Notes: generated from the letters alone by a model not told the origin. Positions 34,708-43,464 are shown, counted from the first letter of the stretch. The stretch is DNA of 53,370 nt from Oscillospiraceae bacterium (GCA_017458065.1 JAFTGD010000063.1:1-53370), one strand, 5' to 3'. A program made the numbers and translations.

Positions 34708-35862
34708 TCAGCCCTCCCGCACCGCGGCGAAGAACACCGCGTTGTTCGCCTTGCGCAGCGCGCGGGCAGTCTCGTGCATCTTCTGCACACTGACTGTCTC
34801 TGTCAGCACCCGGAGCGTCTCTCCGTCCTCCGCCAGCACTTCCCTCACCGGGAACGCATCGGCGCAGGCTTCCGGCAGACGCACATAATAGGCGTGGGCT
34901 GCGGCGCTGTTGTCGGCAACGCCCTCCACGCAGTCGGCCGGGAACATGGCGGCTTCTCCCACACAGATGCCGCTCAGGTCGCGCAGAACCGCTGAAGCTG
35001 TCGGATAACGCCCCGCCCCCTGACCGATCATGGCGATCGGTCCGGCATTTCTGCCCTCGTAACGGGCCATGTTGTAGTTCTTCAGCACGGCGCTCTCCGC
35101 GTCTCCCGCGCGGACCAGCACCGGCTCCACATAGGCCGAGACTTTTCCCTCCGGAGCGGGCTGGCCGCTTGCCACCAGGCGGCAGACAAAGCCCCTCGCC
35201 ATAAAGTCCTTCACATCCGCGGCGCTCAGGCTGTCGATCCCCTCGTTCAGCAGGCCTTCCTTCGGCAGGACACCCCAGGCCACCGCGCAGGCCAGCATGA
35301 TCTTCCGCAGCGCGTCGAGACCGGTGACATCGGCCGTCGGATCCGCTTCGGCGTATCCGAGTTCCTGTGCCTCCCTGAGGGCGTCGGCGTAGTCCTTGCC
35401 GGTGCTCTGCATCTGATCCAGCATGAAGTTGGTCGTGCCGTTGAGGATGCCGCCGACAGAGAGGATCTCGTCCGTTCGGACCGCCCTCGCGAGGTTGTGC
35501 AGAATGGGGACACCGCCGCCGCAGGCCGCGCTGAACAGGAAAGAGACGCCCGCTTCCCTGGCCGCACGGTTGAGCTCCACGCCCTTTGCCGCTACCAGAG
35601 CTTTGTTGGAGGTGACGAAGTGCTTCCCGGCGCGGATCGCCGCCATGGCATAGGAGAAGGCCGGTTCCACTCCGCCCATCACCTCGGCCACCGCGTCGAC
35701 AGTGGGATCCCCGACGATGTCTTCGATCCGGGAGACCTTAAACGCCTCGTTCTCTTTCCCCGGCCGGACCAGGACGGGACCTGCCTCCAAGCCCTCTGCC
35801 GCCTGCAGCATCTCATAGACGCCGACGCCGACCGTACCGTAACCCAAAACTGCTACTTTCAC
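34708..35862 (-). CDS. hom: Homoserine dehydrogenase
   Basis: Reduces aspartate semialdehyde to homoserine. 384 residues from GTG at 35862 after AAGGAG. NAD(P) site VAVLGYGTVGVGVYEML; VTSNKALVA; FLFSAACGGGVPILHNL; the catalytic stretch SVGGILNGTTNFMLD; and AEADPTADVTGLDALRK. The C-terminal part after about residue 310 is a short regulatory domain. Opens the hom-lysC-asd operon from a promoter that interlocks with that of the divergent ACT-thrC pair, with a structured leader of about 145 nt. Confidence 0.95.
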   Translation of the reverse strand: MKVAVLGYGTVGVGVYEMLQAAEGLEAGPVLVRPGKENEAFKVSRIEDIVGDPTVDAVAEVMGGVEPAFSYAMAAIRAGKHFVTSNKALVAAKGVELNRAAREAGVSFLFSAACGGGVPILHNLARAVRTDEILSVGGILNGTTNFMLDQMQSTGKDYADALREAQELGYAEADPTADVTGLDALRKIMLACAVAWGVLPKEGLLNEGIDSLSAADVKDFMARGFVCRLVASGQPAPEGKVSAYVEPVLVRAGDAESAVLKNYNMARYEGRNAGPIAMIGQGAGRYPTASAVLRDLSGICVGEAAMFPADCVEGVADNSAAAHAYYVRLPEACADAFPVREVLAEDGETLRVLTETVSVQKMHETARALRKANNAVFFAAVREG

Positions 35863-35901
35863 TTTCTTATCTCCTTCAAAATAAAATCTCTTATCACCAA
35901 G

Positions 35902-35919
35902 GAAGACGCCTGCGTCTTC
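35902..35919. repeat. Inverted repeat in the hom leader
   Basis: GAAGACGC and GCGTCTTC form a perfect 8-pair stem with a 2-base loop, 40 bases before the hom start codon. Confidence 0.6.
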
Positions 35920-35925
35920 TCACAG

Positions 35926-35956
35926 CTTCCCCGCTGGAGGCGGGGAAGTTTTTCTC
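35926..35956 (+). terminator. Hairpin in the hom/ACT intergenic region, terminator-like on plus
   Basis: CTTCCCCGC and GCGGGGAAG pair around TGGAG. On the plus strand TTTTTCTC follows, so it could stop antisense transcription; on the minus (hom) strand no T-run follows. Confidence 0.5.
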
Positions 35957-35997
35957 AACCCTTTGAAAAAAACTTCTCGTCCGTGAAATAAAAACAC

Positions 35998-36026
35998 TTG
36001 TTTTTTTACGGGCGACAGTGTATCAT
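35998..36026 (+). promoter_or_regulatory. Promoter of the ACT protein and thrC
   Basis: TTGTTT at 35998-36003, 17-base spacer, TATCAT at 36021-36026. Confidence 0.6.
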
Positions 36027-36045
36027 ATAGCTGCCTGAAAAACAA
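36017..36045 (-). promoter_or_regulatory. Promoter of hom-lysC-asd
   Basis: On the minus strand TTGTTT (36045-36040), 17-base spacer ending in TGA, TACACT (36022-36017). Its -10 overlaps the -10 of the plus-strand promoter by two bases. Confidence 0.6.
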
Positions 36046-36087
36046 GTCTTGATTTTCCCATTTTTACAGAATTGGAGATTTTGAACA

Positions 36088-36525
36088 ATGCTGTCAAATT
36101 ATTTGATTGTCCATAAAAGCATTTTGCCCGAATATTACGAAAAGGTCCTCGCCTGCCGCAGACTCATGGAGAGCGGCAAGGTCCGGGAGGTCAGCCAGGC
36201 GGTCAGGCAGGTCGGCATTTCCCGCAGCACCTATTACAAATACAAGGACTACATCTTTGAGCCCTCGGACCTCAACAGTTCCCGCAAGGCGGTCTTCTCC
36301 ATGATGCTGGACCACGCTCCCGGCGTCCTCTCGACCCTGCTGGCCAGCATCTCGGAGACCGGCGCCAGCGTCCTGACCATCACCCAGAGCCTGCCCATCC
36401 ACAACAAGGCCAGCGTCACCATCTCCATCGACATCACCGATGTCACGGAGACCGTGGATGCGCTCTCCCGGCGGCTTTCCGGCATCCCGGGGCTTGACAA
36501 CCTGCGCCTCCTCGCCATAGAATAA
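36088..36525 (+). CDS. ACT domain-containing protein (UPF0735/PheB-like)
   Basis: 145 residues. An N-terminal helical part with AVRQVGISRSTYYKYKDYIF (about residues 38-57) reads like a helix-turn-helix, and the C-terminal half MLDHAPGVLSTLLASISETGASVLTI to the end is an ACT domain. This matches the UPF0735/PheB family, often placed next to homoserine or phenylalanine genes in Firmicutes. Its place between divergent hom and downstream thrC suggests an amino-acid-sensing regulator of these genes; that is inference. Start ATG 36088 with TTGGAGA about ten bases upstream. Confidence 0.88.
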   Translation: MLSNYLIVHKSILPEYYEKVLACRRLMESGKVREVSQAVRQVGISRSTYYKYKDYIFEPSDLNSSRKAVFSMMLDHAPGVLSTLLASISETGASVLTITQSLPIHNKASVTISIDITDVTETVDALSRRLSGIPGLDNLRLLAIE

Positions 36526-36552
36526 GGCGCTTTTGAGAACACGTTATTTCTC

Positions 36553-36584
36553 CCGGCCGGTTGATAAGACCGATCGGGAGAGCT
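36553..36584 (+). repeat. Imperfect hairpin between the ACT gene and thrC
   Basis: CTCCCG and CGGGAG with an inner CGGT/ACCG pair surround TGATAAG. It has no T-run and may stabilise or separate the two reading frames. Confidence 0.4.
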
Positions 36585-36619
36585 GAAGAAAGAATCATCA
36601 GGAAAAGGATCGTACTGTT

Positions 36620-38149
36620 ATGAGTCTGTTTGATTTTGTGAACGCCCGTAAGGCGCCAAAGGCGCCGAGTTCCCCTGCCGCGCCGTTCCGCTCCACCCGG
36701 AGCAATGCCTCCGCCACAGCCCCCGAGGCCGTGCTTCGCGGGCTGGCCCCAGACGGAGGACTGTACGTTGACCCAGAGATCGGCAAGGGCGGTTTCGATG
36801 TGCAGGGCTGCCTCACGCTTGATCCTTTCGGCCAGGCGGAACGCATCCTCACCCGGCTGCTGCCGGGCTTTGACGACATGCACGCGCTGGTGCAGCGGGC
36901 TTACGCGGGGCGTTTTGCAAGCGATGCGCTGACGCCGCTCGTCCCGGTGGGCGACGATTATGTTCTCGAGCTGTTCCACGGGCCGACCGCCGCCTTCAAG
37001 GACGTGGCGCTCTGCATGCTGCCGCAGCTCATGACCGCTGCGCGCTCCCTCACCGGCATGAAGGAAAAGACCGTCATCCTCACCGCGACCTCCGGCGATA
37101 CGGGGAAGGCGGCGCTGGAGGGCTTCCACGATGTGCCGGGCACAGGTATTGTCGTGTTCTTCCCCCATCAGGGGGTGTCCGCCGTGCAGGAGGCGCAGAT
37201 GCTGACTCAGGAGGGCGCCAATGTGGCCGTCTGCGCGGTCAGGGGCAACTTTGACGACTGCCAGAGCGCGGTCAAGCAGGTCTTTTCCCGTTACGCGAAC
37301 AGGGCTCCTGTGCCCGGCGTGCGCCTCTCCTCGGCAAACTCCATCAACATCGGCCGCCTCGCGCCGCAGGTGGTGTACTACTTCCTCGCATATGCAAGCC
37401 TCATGAAGCAGGGCCGCATCCGCTTCGGCGAGGCGGTGGACTATGTGGTCCCGACCGGCAACTTCGGCGACATCCTCGCCGGCTGGTATGCCAAGCAGCT
37501 GGGGCTCCCGGTGGGGCGCCTGGTCTGCGCCTCCAACGCCAACCGGGTGCTGACGGACTTCCTCACCACCGGTGTCTACGACCGGCGGCGGGAGTTCTTC
37601 AAAACGAACTCGCCCTCCATGGACATTCTGGTCTCTTCCAACCTCGAGCGGCTGCTCTTCTACGCTTCGGGTGGGGATGCCGACTGCGTACGGAACGACA
37701 TGCTGCGCCTGCAGAACTCCGGTTACTACAAAATCTCCGCCTCGGCGCTGGACTTCATCCGGAAGGATTTCTCCGCCTACAGCTGCGATGAGCCGGGGAC
37801 CCTCGGGGAGATCCGCCGCTGCTTCCAAGAGACCGGGTATCTCCCCGACACTCACACCGCCGTCGCGCTGCACGCCGCGCAGGAGTATAAACAAAAGGAG
37901 AGCAGCGGCGCACCTGTTGTGGTGCTCTCCACCGCCTCCCCCTTCAAGTTCCCCGCCGCGGTCCTGCAGGCGCTGGGCGAAGAACCGGAAGGCGACGCCT
38001 TCCGGCAGATGGCGCAGCTCTCCGCCGTCTCCGGCCTGGAGGCGCCCGCCTCTCTGGCCGGGCTGCAGGGCAAAGCGTATCTACATCAGGACGTGATCGA
38101 GAAAAGCGATATCGCCGACTACGTTCTGGAGAAGCTGCCCCGACTGTAA
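36620..38149 (+). CDS. thrC: Threonine synthase
   Basis: PLP enzyme turning O-phosphohomoserine into threonine. 509 residues, the long type with an N-terminal addition. Visible: TRSNASATAPEAVLRGLAPDG near 26-46, the PLP lysine Lys127 in HGPTAAFKDVA, TATSGDTGKAALEG, NFDDCQSAVKQ, SSANSINIGRLAPQ, PTGNFGDILAG and the C-terminal STASPFKFP. This is the class I layout of E. coli and many Clostridia. Follows the ACT gene at 94 bases with an AAAAGGA site. No thrB is in the window, so homoserine kinase must lie elsewhere. Confidence 0.96.
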   Translation: MSLFDFVNARKAPKAPSSPAAPFRSTRSNASATAPEAVLRGLAPDGGLYVDPEIGKGGFDVQGCLTLDPFGQAERILTRLLPGFDDMHALVQRAYAGRFASDALTPLVPVGDDYVLELFHGPTAAFKDVALCMLPQLMTAARSLTGMKEKTVILTATSGDTGKAALEGFHDVPGTGIVVFFPHQGVSAVQEAQMLTQEGANVAVCAVRGNFDDCQSAVKQVFSRYANRAPVPGVRLSSANSINIGRLAPQVVYYFLAYASLMKQGRIRFGEAVDYVVPTGNFGDILAGWYAKQLGLPVGRLVCASNANRVLTDFLTTGVYDRRREFFKTNSPSMDILVSSNLERLLFYASGGDADCVRNDMLRLQNSGYYKISASALDFIRKDFSAYSCDEPGTLGEIRRCFQETGYLPDTHTAVALHAAQEYKQKESSGAPVVVLSTASPFKFPAAVLQALGEEPEGDAFRQMAQLSAVSGLEAPASLAGLQGKAYLHQDVIEKSDIADYVLEKLPRL

Positions 38150-38175
38150 CAGGATCTGTTTTAGTCCATGACCGC

Positions 38176-38212
38176 GAAGAAGCGGCGTCCGCGCGACGCC
38201 GCTTCTTCATTT
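38176..38212. terminator. Terminator between thrC and the transglutaminase-like gene
   Basis: GAAGAAGCGGCGTC and GACGCCGCTTCTTC form a perfect 14-pair stem with a 5-base loop, followed by ATTTTATC on plus. Confidence 0.8.
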
Positions 38213-38250
38213 TATCTGTTGTCAGCGCTGTTCCGTTTTGGCTCTGCCGG

Positions 38251-39180
38251 TCAGTTCTGGACTTCTCCGGAAGCTGCCAGCACCTTCTCCGGGTCAACGA
38301 CGGGCGATGGGACAGATTTCGGATTGGCCCGCTCCTCGGCTTCCTTTTTCTCGGCCTCGAAGGGGTCGACATACTTCAGGTAGCCGAGGCCGGTCGTGCC
38401 GCCGATGTCGTCCTTGGATTTATAAAAGAGATCGTGCTGTTCATTTAGCCAATAGATGCGGGAGTACTCTGTCTCCGGATCGCTGTACCAGACTTTGCCG
38501 TCCCCGTCCAGGATCTCCACCCAGCCATGCTGCTGCTCCTCTGAACCGATCACACCGGAGGCCGCATAGGCCTGGAAACCCAGTCCCCGGGCCAGGGCTG
38601 CAAAGGTCGCCGCAAAATGATAGCAGTTCCCATTCCCCTCTTCCAGGGCATGGGTGGCACATTCGATCATCCAGCCGCCTTCCCCGTGGGCAGGCTCGTA
38701 GCTGTAATCGTGGTTCCCGAAGCCGACATACTTGATGTTGTCCCGGGTGTAGTCATACATCGCACGGAGTTTTTCCATCCGCGTCATACTGTCATCCGTG
38801 TTCTCCCGGATCACAGCGGCGACCAGCCTGTCCAGCGCCTTCGAGCCGCTGGTGTAGCGCCCGCCTGCGCCGAAATACAGGACCCCGACATAGCGGTCAC
38901 AGATCAGGCTCCCCTCTTCGTCCACCGTGTAGAGAAAGCCCCTGTCCCAGACGAAGCCGTCCTGCTGTGCTTCCAGCCGTTCCCTGCGCTTTTTTGCTTC
39001 CTTCTCCGCCGCGATCTCTTCCGGGCTCGGCGTCGCGGTGGCCTCCGGCGTTACGGCGGGTTCCGGTGTCGCTGTCGGTTCCGGTCCCGCGTTGGCTGCT
39101 CCGAAGCCGCAGCCGCAGAGGACGCCGGCTGTCAGCAGCAGCGTGAGCAGCATGGCTATCCAGCGATAGCGCTGTTTCAT
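38251..39180 (-). CDS. Transglutaminase-like lipoprotein
   Basis: 309 residues. Signal peptide with a lipobox-like VLCGC (Cys24), then a Thr/Pro/Glu-rich spacer (about 30-55), then a transglutaminase/protease-like domain. The Cys-His-Asp triad is visible in [28 protein letters not shown] and WYSDPETE. Exported clostridial members are often fused to or near wall proteins and may act as cysteine peptidases or crosslinkers; the substrate is unknown. Its start overlaps the glyA stop as ATGA, an unexpected coupling of a surface protein to a one-carbon enzyme. Confidence 0.85.
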   Translation of the reverse strand: MKQRYRWIAMLLTLLLTAGVLCGCGFGAANAGPEPTATPEPAVTPEATATPSPEEIAAEKEAKKRRERLEAQQDGFVWDRGFLYTVDEEGSLICDRYVGVLYFGAGGRYTSGSKALDRLVAAVIRENTDDSMTRMEKLRAMYDYTRDNIKYVGFGNHDYSYEPAHGEGGWMIECATHALEEGNGNCYHFAATFAALARGLGFQAYAASGVIGSEEQQHGWVEILDGDGKVWYSDPETEYSRIYWLNEQHDLFYKSKDDIGGTTGLGYLKYVDPFEAEKKEAEERANPKSVPSPVVDPEKVLAASGEVQN

Positions 39181-40418
39181 GCTTCGGGATACAGGGGGAA
39201 GCGGCGGCAGAGCTCCAGGACCTCTTCCTTCACAGCCGGGACCGCGTCTTCGCCTTCATGGATCAGCCTTGCGATCAGGCGACCGATCTGCGCCATCTCC
39301 GCTTCCTTCATACCGCGGCTGGTGCTGGCCGGGGTGCCGAAGCGCATACCGCTGGTCTCCTTGACGGAGAGCGTATCAAAGGGAATGGCATTCTTGTTGG
39401 CGGTGATGTTCGCCTCGTCCAGCAGCTGCTGGACCTCTCTGCCGGTCTTTCCGCAGCTGTACACATCTGCGAGCATCAGGTGGTTGTCGGTGCCGCCGGT
39501 CACAATACGGACGCCCCCGTTCTGCAGAGTCTCGGCAAGCACCGCGGCATTGCGGACAATCTGCTGCTGATAGGTCTTGAACTCCGGCTCCATGGCCTCT
39601 TTGAAGCAGACCGCCTTGGCGGCGATCGTGTGCATCAGAGGGCCGCCCTGAGAGCCGGGGAAGATGGCGCTGTCGATCTTTTTGCGCAGCTCGTCGGTGC
39701 AAAGGATCAGTGCGCCGCGGGGTCCGCGCAGGGTCTTGTGCGTGGTGGTGGTGACGACGTGGGCATAAGGGACCGGGTTGGGGTGCACGCCGGCCGCCAC
39801 AAGGCCCGCCACATGGGCCATGTCGATCATCAGCCATGCCCCAACCGAATCGGCGATTTCACGCATGCGCTTGTAATCGATAAACCGCGGGTAGGCGCTG
39901 GCGCCGCCGATAATGAGCTTTGGCTTCACTTCCTCCGCCTTCTGCTGCAGCGCATCATAGTCGATCTGCTCGGTCTCCGGACTCACCCCGTAGGCCTCCG
40001 CGTGAAAATACTTCCCGGAAATAGAGGCCTTGGCCCCGTGGGTCAGGTGCCCGCCGTCTGAGAGGCTCATACCGAGGATGGTGTCGCCGGGCTTCAGCAG
40101 GGCGAGATAGACGGCGACGTTGGCCTGAGAGCCGGAGTGCGCCTGCACATTCGCATGCTCGGCACCGAAGATCGCCTTGGCGCGCTCAATGGCAACGCGT
40201 TCCACTTCATCCACAAACTCGCATCCGCCGTAGTAGCGGGCGCCGGGGTAGCCCTCGGCGTATTTGTTGGTCAGATGGCTGCCCATGGCTTCCATGACCG
40301 CCTCGCTGACAAAATTCTCGGACGCGATCAGTTCAATATGATCCTGCTGCCTGCGCAGCTCTCTCATCATCGATTCATAAATCTCCGGATCTGTCTTCCG
40401 GATGTGCTCGTAGTTCAT
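39177..40418 (-). CDS. glyA: Serine hydroxymethyltransferase
   Basis: PLP enzyme interconverting serine and glycine with tetrahydrofolate. 413 residues, standard length. Visible: [30 protein letters not shown], the substrate region SHSGSQAN-like [28 protein letters not shown] and the PLP lysine Lys228 in [21 protein letters not shown] lies nine bases before the ATG. Promoter TTGTAA-17-TATAAT upstream. The downstream transglutaminase-like gene is coupled to its stop codon. Confidence 0.97.
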   Translation of the reverse strand: MNYEHIRKTDPEIYESMMRELRRQQDHIELIASENFVSEAVMEAMGSHLTNKYAEGYPGARYYGGCEFVDEVERVAIERAKAIFGAEHANVQAHSGSQANVAVYLALLKPGDTILGMSLSDGGHLTHGAKASISGKYFHAEAYGVSPETEQIDYDALQQKAEEVKPKLIIGGASAYPRFIDYKRMREIADSVGAWLMIDMAHVAGLVAAGVHPNPVPYAHVVTTTTHKTLRGPRGALILCTDELRKKIDSAIFPGSQGGPLMHTIAAKAVCFKEAMEPEFKTYQQQIVRNAAVLAETLQNGGVRIVTGGTDNHLMLADVYSCGKTGREVQQLLDEANITANKNAIPFDTLSVKETSGMRFGTPASTSRGMKEAEMAQIGRLIARLIHEGEDAVPAVKEEVLELCRRFPLYPEA

Positions 40419-40452
40419 TGGAAATGACCTCCCTGTATCAGTAGGTTGTTGT

Positions 40453-40481
40453 ATTATACGATACTTTCCCGGCTTTTACAA
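40453..40481 (-). promoter_or_regulatory. Promoter of glyA
   Basis: On the minus strand TTGTAA (40481-40476), 17-base spacer, TATAAT (40458-40453). Confidence 0.75.
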
Positions 40482-40505
40482 TGGGACAGATTCCACGAAT
40501 ATTCC

Positions 40506-40534
40506 TTGCTTCAAAGCCCGGAAGATGGTACAAT
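40506..40534 (+). promoter_or_regulatory. Promoter of the EEP-family gene
   Basis: TTGCTT at 40506-40511, 17-base spacer ending in TGG (extended -10), TACAAT at 40529-40534. Confidence 0.65.
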
Positions 40535-40572
40535 CCATGTATAAAATCGAAAAAACTTTCAGGAGGCTGAAA

Positions 40573-41625
40573 ATGGAAAAAGTACTGAAGATTCTGCTGG
40601 TCCTTTTGCTGGCCGTAATCGTCGTGTTCGGGGGCCTTCTGGGCTTTCTGACCGCCACGGAATACAAACCCGCAGACGTAGAAGCCGTCACGGTCACGCA
40701 CAATGCCGAGACCCGGCACGTCCCCGCAGACGGGCTCACCGTTCTCAGCTGGAACGTCGGCTATGCAGGGCTCGGCAGGCACCAGGACTTCTTCATGGAC
40801 GGCGGGACCAAATCCAAGCCCGGCGATCCGGACGCGGTCTATTCGTATCTGATGGGGATCTCCGCCGGCATCCGGGACGCTGGGGCGGACCTTGTTCTCC
40901 TGCAGGAGGTGGACAGCGATTCCTCCCGCACCTACAGCATCGACGAGACCGCTGAGCTCGCCCTCGGGACTTATGCCTACGCGCTTAATTACTCCTGTCC
41001 CTTTGTCCCGATCCCCCTGCCCCCCATCGGGAAGGTCCACAGCGGGCTCTTCACCACCACGGACTATGAGATCACCGGGGCTGAGCGCATCGCCCTGCCC
41101 TGCCCCTTCTCCTGGCCGCTCTCCACGGCCAATCTCAAGCGCTGCCTGCTGGTCAGCCATGTCCCCGTGGAGGGAAGCGAACATGAGCTTGTCCTTGTGA
41201 ACCTGCATCTGGAGGCCTATGACGACGGCGAGGGAAAGATCGCCCAGACAAAACAGCTCATGAGCTTCCTGGAAGAGGAATACCAAAAGGGCAACTACGT
41301 CATCGCCGGCGGCGACTTTAACCAGATCTTTCCCGGCGGGCTGGAGGCCTGGCCCAACACGCATCCTGAGCTCTGGTCCCCCGGAATTCTGGAAGCGGAT
41401 TCGCTGCCGGAGAGCTTCGGCTATGCGTATGATCTCACGGTGCCCAGCTGCCGTCTGCTCAACCAGCCCTATGACCCCTCGGACACGGTGAACACGCAGT
41501 ACTACTCCATCGACGGCTTCATCGTCTCTCCGAATGTGGATGTGAGCGGGGTGGAGACGCTGGATCTCGGGTTTGAAAACTCCGACCATAACCCCGTCCG
41601 CATCAGCGTGAATCTCCTTCCCTGA
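40573..41625 (+). CDS. Membrane-anchored endonuclease/exonuclease/phosphatase family protein
   Basis: 350 residues from ATG at 40573, with AGGAGG directly upstream; an earlier in-frame ATG lies at the promoter. One N-terminal membrane segment (about 5-27) and then an outside EEP-fold domain: TVLSWNVGYAGLG, DLVLLQEVDSDS, LVLVNLHLEAYDD, VIAGGDFNQIF and the final SDHNPVRI. These are the metal and catalytic motifs of the DNase I/sphingomyelinase/inositol phosphatase superfamily. Being outside the membrane, it may cut phosphodiesters of lipids, wall polymers or DNA; the substrate is open. Confidence 0.87.
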   Translation: MEKVLKILLVLLLAVIVVFGGLLGFLTATEYKPADVEAVTVTHNAETRHVPADGLTVLSWNVGYAGLGRHQDFFMDGGTKSKPGDPDAVYSYLMGISAGIRDAGADLVLLQEVDSDSSRTYSIDETAELALGTYAYALNYSCPFVPIPLPPIGKVHSGLFTTTDYEITGAERIALPCPFSWPLSTANLKRCLLVSHVPVEGSEHELVLVNLHLEAYDDGEGKIAQTKQLMSFLEEEYQKGNYVIAGGDFNQIFPGGLEAWPNTHPELWSPGILEADSLPESFGYAYDLTVPSCRLLNQPYDPSDTVNTQYYSIDGFIVSPNVDVSGVETLDLGFENSDHNPVRISVNLLP

Positions 41626-41696
41626 CGTCTCCGTCCTCTCCCGGGCGCGCCGCAGCCGAACCGGCCAAAAATCTCAGGAAAAAAGCAAAATAACCC

Positions 41697-41725
41697 TTGA
41701 CAAACCGGTCGAAATCGACTATATT
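41697..41725 (+). promoter_or_regulatory. Promoter of rplJ-rplL
   Basis: TTGACA at 41697-41702, 17-base spacer, TATATT at 41720-41725. Confidence 0.75.
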
Positions 41726-41731
41726 ATCGGA

Positions 41732-41838
41732 GCGCTCCGAAGACAGCAGGTGGGTTTGCCCGTAAATCCTGCCGAGGACATCAACATCATCTTGATTGTT
41801 TTTGTACCTCTGCGTCTTTTGATGCAGAGGTTTTCTTT
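41732..41838 (+). promoter_or_regulatory. L10-type ribosomal protein leader with attenuator
   Basis: Leader of about 140 nt in front of rplJ. It holds a CAGCAGG...CCTGCCG pairing around 41744-41774 and ends in an intrinsic terminator: ACCTCTGC (41806-41813) with GCAGAGGT (41824-41831) and TTTCTTT. The position and plan fit the L10 leader, in which the L10-L12 complex binds the RNA and favours termination (known for Firmicutes). The RNA match is by eye. Confidence 0.7.
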
Positions 41839-41874
41839 ATGAGCGTGAGTTCAAGTGTGGAGGTGAAATCACAC

Positions 41875-42408
41875 ATGCCAAACGCAAAGGTTCTCAGCGA
41901 AAAGCAGGCGATCGTAGAGGCTCTGGCCGAACGCATCAAGAGCGCGGGCTCCGGTATCCTGGTGGACTATAAGGGGATCACCGTGGAGGAAGACACCGCT
42001 CTGCGTACCGAGATGCGCAAGGAATCCGTCAACTACACCGTCGTCAAGAACACGCTGACCAGAAAGGCTCTGGATTCTCTGGGGATGGAAGGCCTCGACC
42101 ACGTCCTCAACGGTACCACCTCTCTGGCTACCACCGAAAGCGATCCGATCGCTCCGTTCCGTATCGTTACCGACTATTCCAAGAAGCTCGGTGACCGCTT
42201 CAATGTCAAGGCCGCGTTCATGGAGGGCAAGATCCTCAGTGAACAGGAGATCGAAGAGATTTCCGCGCTGCCCGGCAAGGATGCGCTGTATGCAAAGGTT
42301 CTGGGCACCATGATCGCTCCGATCACAGGTCTTGCCGTTTGCCTCGGTCAGATCCTGGAACAGATGGGCGGCTCTGTCGAAGCCCCCGAAGCCGAAGCTG
42401 CTGAATAA
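41875..42408 (+). CDS. rplJ: 50S ribosomal protein L10
   Basis: Stalk base protein of the large subunit, 177 residues from ATG at 41875 with GGAGGTGA upstream; the earlier in-frame ATG at 41839 overlaps the attenuator. Visible: KVLSEKQAIVEALAERIKSA, ILVDYKGITVEEDTALR, NYTVVKNTLTRKAL, the GTTSLATTESDPIAP segment and the C-terminal helix VCLGQILEQMGG that binds L7/L12 dimers. It is 30 bases before rplL, as usual. rplA and rplK are not adjacent in this window. Confidence 0.97.
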   Translation: MPNAKVLSEKQAIVEALAERIKSAGSGILVDYKGITVEEDTALRTEMRKESVNYTVVKNTLTRKALDSLGMEGLDHVLNGTTSLATTESDPIAPFRIVTDYSKKLGDRFNVKAAFMEGKILSEQEIEEISALPGKDALYAKVLGTMIAPITGLAVCLGQILEQMGGSVEAPEAEAAE

Positions 42409-42438
42409 GCAGAAAATCATTAAATGGAGGAAATTACA

Positions 42439-42810
42439 ATGAGTGAAAAAATCGCTGCCATGATCGAAGAGATCAAAGGCCTTTCCGTTCTGGAGCTCTC
42501 TGAGCTCGTCCACGCTCTGGAAGACACCTTCGGTGTTTCCGCCGCCGCTGTTGCAGCTCCCGCCGCCGGCGCCGCTGCCGGTCCCGTTGTCGAAGAGAAG
42601 ACCGAGTTCGACGTCGTCATGACTGAATTCGGTGCTGAGAAGATCAAGGTCATCAAGGAAGTCCGTGCCATTACCGGTCTGGGCCTCGCCGATGCCAAGG
42701 CTCTGGTCGAAGGCGTCCCCGCCAAGATCAAGGAAGCCGTCTCCAAGGAAGATGCCGAAGCCCTCAAGGCTCAGCTCGAGGCTGTTGGCGCGAAGGTCGA
42801 GCTCAAGTAA
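42439..42810 (+). CDS. rplL: 50S ribosomal protein L7/L12
   Basis: 123-residue stalk protein that recruits translation GTPases. ATG at 42439 after TGGAGGAA; the in-frame ATG five codons before is inside that site. N-terminal dimer part [19 protein letters not shown], Ala-rich hinge ([13 protein letters not shown]), and the C-terminal domain [20 protein letters not shown] and [20 protein letters not shown]. All features are normal. Confidence 0.98.
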   Translation: MSEKIAAMIEEIKGLSVLELSELVHALEDTFGVSAAAVAAPAAGAAAGPVVEEKTEFDVVMTEFGAEKIKVIKEVRAITGLGLADAKALVEGVPAKIKEAVSKEDAEALKAQLEAVGAKVELK

Positions 42811-42872
42811 GCACGCACTGCCGAGTCTTTTTCAAAGCGGCGCGTCCGTTCGGTTCCGTGCCGTTTCAGCAA

Positions 42873-42901
42873 AGGCCTTCTCCCTTCGCACCGGGCCTTT
42901 T
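42873..42901 (+). terminator. Possible terminator after rplL
   Basis: AAAGGCC and GGCCTTT pair over 7 bases around a 15-base loop, followed by only two T. It is a weak candidate. Confidence 0.35.
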
Positions 42902-42906
42902 CCCGG

Positions 42907-42935
42907 TTGACAAGCTTTTCGTCTTCGACTATAAT
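42907..42935 (+). promoter_or_regulatory. Consensus promoter of yceD-rpmF
   Basis: TTGACA at 42907-42912, 17-base spacer, TATAAT at 42930-42935: both hexamers perfect. It is probably very active. Confidence 0.85.
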
Positions 42936-42969
42936 ATTTTAGTCACTGCGGAGAGCGAGGTACTTTTTC

Positions 42970-43464
42970 ATGCGGCTTGATCTGCGAGAACTGATTGTGA
43001 ATCCCGATGTCCGTCTTCCGTTCCGTGTGGAGCTGGAGACCGACGGGCTGGATTTCCCTTCGGTCAAGGAATATCCCGTCCCGCCCATGGCGGAGGGCCT
43101 CATTTCCAATGAGGCCGGGATCCTGCATATGCGCGGGAAGATCACAGCGAACATGCTGTGTGTCTGCGACCGCTGCGGGCAGGAGTTTGAGAGTGTGAAG
43201 GAGACCGATGTCGACGCGGTCCTCGTCGAAGAAGAAAGCGAGGAGAATCCGGAGCTCTTCGTCCTGGAGGGGACGGAGATCGACACGCAGGAGGTGCTGG
43301 CCACCTGTCTGATTCTGGACATGGAGACCAAGTTCCTCTGCCGGGAGGATTGCAAGGGCCTTTGCGCCCGCTGCGGCAAGAACCTCAATCTGGGTCCATG
43401 CGGCTGCGGGAAAGAAATTGATCCAAGATTTGCTGTACTTGAGCAGCTGTTGGATAAATCATAA
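42970..43464 (+). CDS. yceD: DUF177 (YceD) family protein
   Basis: 164-residue protein of the YceD family, linked to 23S rRNA or large-subunit metabolism in bacteria and plants and nearly always beside rpmF, as here. Two Cys groups are visible: CDRCGQ near the middle and, at the end, CREDCKGLCARCGKNLNLGP followed by CGCG, a probable zinc site typical of Firmicute members. The stretch FVLEGTEIDTQEVLATCLIL is the family core. GAGG lies ten bases before the ATG. Confidence 0.9.
   Translation: MRLDLRELIVNPDVRLPFRVELETDGLDFPSVKEYPVPPMAEGLISNEAGILHMRGKITANMLCVCDRCGQEFESVKETDVDAVLVEEESEENPELFVLEGTEIDTQEVLATCLILDMETKFLCREDCKGLCARCGKNLNLGPCGCGKEIDPRFAVLEQLLDKS

Noticed and set aside
35863-36010. T-box riboswitch in front of hom
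   Set aside because: No specifier stem or T-box consensus is visible in the leader; only simple hairpins are present.
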